Shown one piece after another: positions 6,443-11,311 of a stretch of DNA of 11,311 nt. A program made the translations under genes and the position numbers. How positions within the stretch are numbered: the first letter of the stretch is position 1; the number at the start of each line of letters is the position of its first letter. The stretch is from Enterobacteriaceae bacterium (GTDB lineage Bacteria > Pseudomonadota > Gammaproteobacteria > Enterobacterales > Enterobacteriaceae): assembly GCA_022712475.1 (NCBI GenBank), contig JALAGK010000401.1:1-11311 (forward strand), written 5' to 3'. Under the pieces are notes generated by a model. The model was given only the letters and a program-made list of their open reading frames with translations. It made no database searches and was not told the DNA's origin.

Positions 6443-6467
6443 TGTAGTAATCGATACATAAGGTGGT
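6443..6467. promoter_or_regulatory. Putative TetR-family operator, box 2
   Basis: TGTAGT-AATC-GATACA (6443-6458) is the second copy of the TGTA-N8-TACA box and continues in AAGGTGG, which is the regulator's own ribosome binding site. It lies just upstream of the TTGACA of the hydrolase promoter and 15 bases before the regulator ATG. This placement suggests autorepression of the regulator and cooperative control with box 1. Confidence 0.5.
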
Positions 6468-6472
6468 GTGAT

Positions 6473-7072
6473 ATGACTAAAGCAACGGCCACCCGTGGGA
6501 GACCCCGCTTTTTTGACAGGGATGCGGCTTTGCATAAAGCAATGGACGTGTTCTGGTTATATGGTTATGAAGGGGCGTCGCTCTCTTTGTTAACCGCAAG
6601 CATGGGGATTAAACCTCCCAGTCTGTATGCCGCCTTCGGCAGCAAAGAAAAGCTTTTTATGGAAGCCGTTGAGCTCTATGTGCGAAAGTACGGCAGCTAC
6701 CGGGAAATTGCGTTGACGCAGGCGTCTGATGCCAAATCTGGTATTACAGAGCTGTTTGAGCGCACTGTGGAGCAGTTTTATGCTGAGCATATCCATAAAG
6801 GCTGCTTTGTCGTGCTGACGGCACTGAGTGGGCCACAGGAGAGTGCCGATGTGCAGCGTGTGCTGAGTGAGGAGCGTCGGCGTACGGCGTTACTGTTCGA
6901 GTCGCGCCTGCTGCGTGGGCAAGCTGAAGGTGACGTTGCGCAGGACGTAAACGTGCGCGTGCTGGCAGAATACTTCACGACGATATTTTTTGGCCTGACG
7001 GTGCAGATTCGCGACGGTGTAGACGAAGAGACGGTACGTGGGTTGGTAAAAGTGGCGATATCGGTGATGTAG
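6473..7072 (+). CDS. TetR/AcrR-family transcriptional regulator, divergent from the hydrolases
   Basis: This 199-residue protein is a one-domain-each TetR repressor. Residues 9-66 form the DNA-binding domain, beginning RGRPRFFDRDAAL and containing the helix-turn-helix SLSLLTASMGIKPPSLYAAFG (about 36-56) with the family's typical KEKLF continuation. The rest is the helical ligand-binding and dimer domain, including the HKGCFVVLTAL segment common in this subgroup. The ATG at 6473 has AAGGTGG six bases upstream and gives the usual family length; the frame is open to 6419, but that stretch overlaps the operator-like boxes. It is divergent from the hydrolase genes across 220 bases. By analogy with CifR and cif in Pseudomonas it probably represses both genes and is released by a small electrophilic ligand such as an epoxide; this is inference. 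I do not know a name for it. No intrinsic terminator on its own strand is obvious; the hairpin beyond it lacks a + strand T run. Confidence 0.9.
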   Translation: MTKATATRGRPRFFDRDAALHKAMDVFWLYGYEGASLSLLTASMGIKPPSLYAAFGSKEKLFMEAVELYVRKYGSYREIALTQASDAKSGITELFERTVEQFYAEHIHKGCFVVLTALSGPQESADVQRVLSEERRRTALLFESRLLRGQAEGDVAQDVNVRVLAEYFTTIFFGLTVQIRDGVDEETVRGLVKVAISVM

Positions 7073-7090
7073 GCCCCTGGTGATGACAAT

Positions 7091-7118
7091 AAAAAAGGGC
7101 CAGTAAATTACCGGCCCT
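7091..7118 (-). terminator. Intrinsic terminator of pflA
   Basis: On the - strand AGGGCC(G)GTAA pairs with TTAC(T)GGCCCT around a short loop, with one mismatch, and is followed by six T (A run 7091-7096 on the + strand). It lies about 25 bases past the pflA stop. On the + strand no T run follows, so it serves pflA rather than the convergent regulator gene. Confidence 0.85.
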
Positions 7119-7142
7119 GGATGCATGGCTAAGTTCAATGTA

Positions 7143-7883
7143 TCAGTACATCACTTTGTGTCCGTACTGTTCAAGAATGCCTTTTACCCGCTCCATCGTC
7201 TCTTTAGAAGGCGGCTTCACGCCGTCAAGTTTGTACTCTTCACCCATCGCCACCCATTTATGTTTACCCAGCTCGTGATAGGGCAGTAGTTCGATTTTTT
7301 CGACATTGCCCATATCGCGGGTAAATTCGCCGAGGCGATGCGCTGAGTCGTCGTCATCTGACCAGCCTGGCACGACAACATAGCGAATCCAGGTTTTAAT
7401 CCCTTTCCCTGCCAGATAACGAGCGAACTCCAGCGTACGATGGTTAGATACACCCACCAGCAACTGATGTACCTCATCGTTCATCTGCTTGAGGTCCAGC
7501 ATCACCAGGTCGGTGACCTCCAGCAGTTCGTCAATCACCGGATCGTAGCGGCGCACAAAGCCGTTGGTGTCCAGGCAGGTATGAATGCCTTCTTTTTTAC
7601 AGGCGCGAAACCAGTCACGCACAAACTCGGCCTGCAGCATGGCTTCTCCACCTGATGCGGTCACACCGCCGCCGGAGGCGTTCATAAAGTGGCGATAGGT
7701 GACAACATCGTTCATCAGCTCCTCAACCGTGATTTCCTTACCGTCGTGGGTATCCCAGGTATCGCGGTTGTGGCAGTACAGGCAGCGCATCAGGCAGCCC
7801 TGAAAGAATGTGATAAAACGGATGCCTGGCCCGTCAACGGTGCCGCAGGATTCGAAGGAGTGGATTCGACCAATAACTGACAT
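7143..7883 (-). CDS. pflA: Pyruvate formate-lyase activating enzyme (radical SAM)
   Basis: PflA uses a [4Fe-4S] cluster and S-adenosylmethionine to abstract hydrogen from the C-terminal glycine of PflB, producing the stable glycyl radical needed for activity. It is cytoplasmic and oxygen-sensitive. The protein has 246 residues, as in E. coli, and starts [20 protein letters not shown]. The radical-SAM CX3CX2C motif is C30, C34 and C37 in [11 protein letters not shown]. The SAM-binding glycine-rich SGGEAM segment and the terminal [11 protein letters not shown] are typical. The ATG at 7883 follows the family start, with GGAG about eleven bases upstream; the frame is open to 8015 but those 44 codons are not conserved PflA sequence. 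It lies 218 bases downstream of pflB in the same direction, after the pflB terminator, and may have its own weak promoter. Confidence 0.98.
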   Translation of the reverse strand: MSVIGRIHSFESCGTVDGPGIRFITFFQGCLMRCLYCHNRDTWDTHDGKEITVEELMNDVVTYRHFMNASGGGVTASGGEAMLQAEFVRDWFRACKKEGIHTCLDTNGFVRRYDPVIDELLEVTDLVMLDLKQMNDEVHQLLVGVSNHRTLEFARYLAGKGIKTWIRYVVVPGWSDDDDSAHRLGEFTRDMGNVEKIELLPYHELGKHKWVAMGEEYKLDGVKPPSKETMERVKGILEQYGHKVMY

Positions 7884-8046
7884 TGCGGTGATATCTCCAG
7901 AAATTGCCCATCCTGGGCTTGTGTATGCACAGCTTGAGTTCCGCTGTGTCGAGTCTGTTTTGGCAGTTACCCAAAGTATAGATAGCTGGCAAAGCAGGCT
8001 GTTGACTTGATTCATGCGCCTTACATGAGAGCAGGGCGGCGGTGTT
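7884..8046 (-). promoter_or_regulatory. pflB-pflA intergenic region with possible pflA promoter
   Basis: After the pflB terminator the - strand contains TATACT (7975-7980), a five-of-six -10 match about 90 bases before the pflA ATG, but no convincing -35 at the usual distance. In E. coli pflA is known to be expressed partly apart from the focA-pflB operon, so a promoter here is plausible. The rest of the gap shows no gene. Confidence 0.25.
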
Positions 8047-8071
8047 AAAAAGGCCCCACCAGGGGGCCTTT
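8047..8071 (-). terminator. Intrinsic terminator of focA-pflB
   Basis: AAGGCCCC (8050-8057) pairs with GGGGCCTT (8063-8070) around a five-base loop, and the - strand continues with TTTTAACACC. It starts about 30 bases after the pflB stop, so it would end most focA-pflB transcripts and keep pflA at a lower level. Confidence 0.88.
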
Positions 8072-8101
8072 ATTGTACGCCTTTTCAGCCAGTCCGGGAA
8101 A

Positions 8102-10384
<2,283 letters not shown>

Positions 10385-10433
10385 GTAACACCTACCTTCT
10401 AATGTGGAGTTCTGATCTACTGGCAGCGGTAAC

Positions 10434-11291
10434 TTAATGCTTATTGCCGCCGCGCAGATAAATAACCCAGTATGTCAACCCAACCAGTAAACCCCCACCG
10501 ATGATATTGCCGATTGTTACCGGAATCAGGTTGTCGGTGATAAAGTTCATCACGGTCAGATGTGAAAAATTGTCCGGGGAGGAGCCGATAGCGCTCCAGA
10601 ATTCCGGGGTTGCGAAGTTGCGAATCAGGATGCCCATCGGGATCATAAACATATTCGCAATGCTGTGCTCAAACCCGCAGGCGACAAACATCGCAACCGG
10701 GAGCACCATAATTAACGCCTTATCCGTGAGGCTGCGTCCGGAATAACTCATCCAGACTGCGAGGCAAACCATCAGGTTAGCCAGAATGCCAAGGCTCACG
10801 GCCTCAACAAACGTGTGGTGGACTTTATGGTCGGCAGTCTGCAGCACATTTAAGCCCCAGGCGCCATTGGCTACCATGTATTGCCCTGAAAGCCAGATTA
10901 GCAGGACAAAAAGCAGTGCGCCTACCAGGTTGCCAAGATAGACGTTGGCCCAATTTTTTGCCAACTGTCCCCAACTGATGCGACCACTGGCTTTTGCGAC
11001 AACAATCAGGACGGTGGACGTAAACAGGTCAGCGCCACAGACAACGCATAAAATCAAACCGAGAGAGAAGCAGATACCGCCAATCAGTTTCGCCATGCCG
11101 TAAGGCATACCGGCTGAACCTGTCGTTGCAGTGATATAGAAGACAAACGCGATAGAGATAAAAACGCCTGCGGTAATCGCCAGGAAAAATGTGGTCAACG
11201 GTTGTTTCGTCGCCTTATAGACACCCGCTTCTTCAGCAACTTTTGCCATAGCAGGTGGAAGTAACAGATCAAAAGGGTTGTCAGCTTTCAC
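10434..11291 (-). CDS. focA: Formate channel FocA (formate-nitrite transporter family)
   Basis: FocA is a pentameric inner-membrane channel that exports formate made by PflB and can re-import it at low pH. The protein has 285 residues, as in E. coli, with six membrane helices of aquaporin-like fold. The pore residues T91 (LFTSTV) and H209 (FEHSIAN), which gate formate passage in E. coli FocA, are both present. The cytoplasmic N-terminal helix [10 protein letters not shown], which in E. coli interacts with PflB, is intact. The start codon is GTG, as I recall for E. coli focA, with a purine-rich AAGAGAGAG ribosome binding site visible in the last 20 bases of the window. The GTG start and modest site fit the low level of FocA relative to PflB made from the same message. 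The promoters upstream of focA lie outside the window. Confidence 0.98.
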   Translation of the reverse strand: MKADNPFDLLLPPAMAKVAEEAGVYKATKQPLTTFFLAITAGVFISIAFVFYITATTGSAGMPYGMAKLIGGICFSLGLILCVVCGADLFTSTVLIVVAKASGRISWGQLAKNWANVYLGNLVGALLFVLLIWLSGQYMVANGAWGLNVLQTADHKVHHTFVEAVSLGILANLMVCLAVWMSYSGRSLTDKALIMVLPVAMFVACGFEHSIANMFMIPMGILIRNFATPEFWSAIGSSPDNFSHLTVMNFITDNLIPVTIGNIIGGGLLVGLTYWVIYLRGGNKH

Positions 11292-11311
11292 ACTAACTCT
11301 CTCTTAACTAA

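Overview
This window is chromosomal DNA of an enteric bacterium (Enterobacteriaceae). The proteins DmsABC, YcaD, PflA, PflB and FocA are collinear and very close to the Escherichia coli forms I know. PflA (246 aa), PflB (760 aa), FocA (285 aa), DmsB (205 aa), DmsC (287 aa) and YcaD (382 aa) all match the E. coli lengths. It is not E. coli K-12: ycaC is missing between dmsC and ycaD, and the interval between ycaD and pflA, which carries ycaM/ycaN/ycaK in K-12, holds different genes. I cannot name the species.

Layout. The window opens inside dmsA (last 273 codons), followed by dmsB and dmsC on the + strand and a strong intrinsic terminator. This is the anaerobic DMSO/N-oxide reductase: molybdenum catalytic subunit, four-cluster Fe-S subunit and menaquinol-oxidising membrane anchor. 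After a 328-base gap with a possible 22-codon small ORF comes ycaD, an MFS transporter, and a bidirectional terminator. Two tandem paralogous genes then lie on the - strand. They encode exported alpha/beta hydrolases (about 83% identical by hand count) that look like Cif-type epoxide hydrolases. Divergent from them is a TetR-family regulator on the + strand. The last third, on the - strand, is the fermentation locus focA-pflB-pflA: formate channel, pyruvate formate-lyase and its radical-SAM activase, with terminators after pflB and after pflA. The window ends 20 bases upstream of the focA GTG start.

How the genes work together. The two core blocks serve anaerobic life: dms uses S- and N-oxides as electron acceptors, and foc-pfl carries out non-oxidative pyruvate cleavage and formate transport. 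The middle block is accessory. A divergent TetR gene, exported hydrolases with Asp nucleophile, His and His/Tyr ring-opening residues, and two near-identical TGTA-N8-TACA boxes in the divergent intergenic region closely parallel the cif/CifR arrangement of Pseudomonas aeruginosa. This suggests an inducible periplasmic or secreted system acting on epoxides or similar electrophiles. That parallel is an inference from residues and layout, not from a database search. The duplication includes the downstream hairpin and part of the upstream leader but apparently not the TetR boxes.
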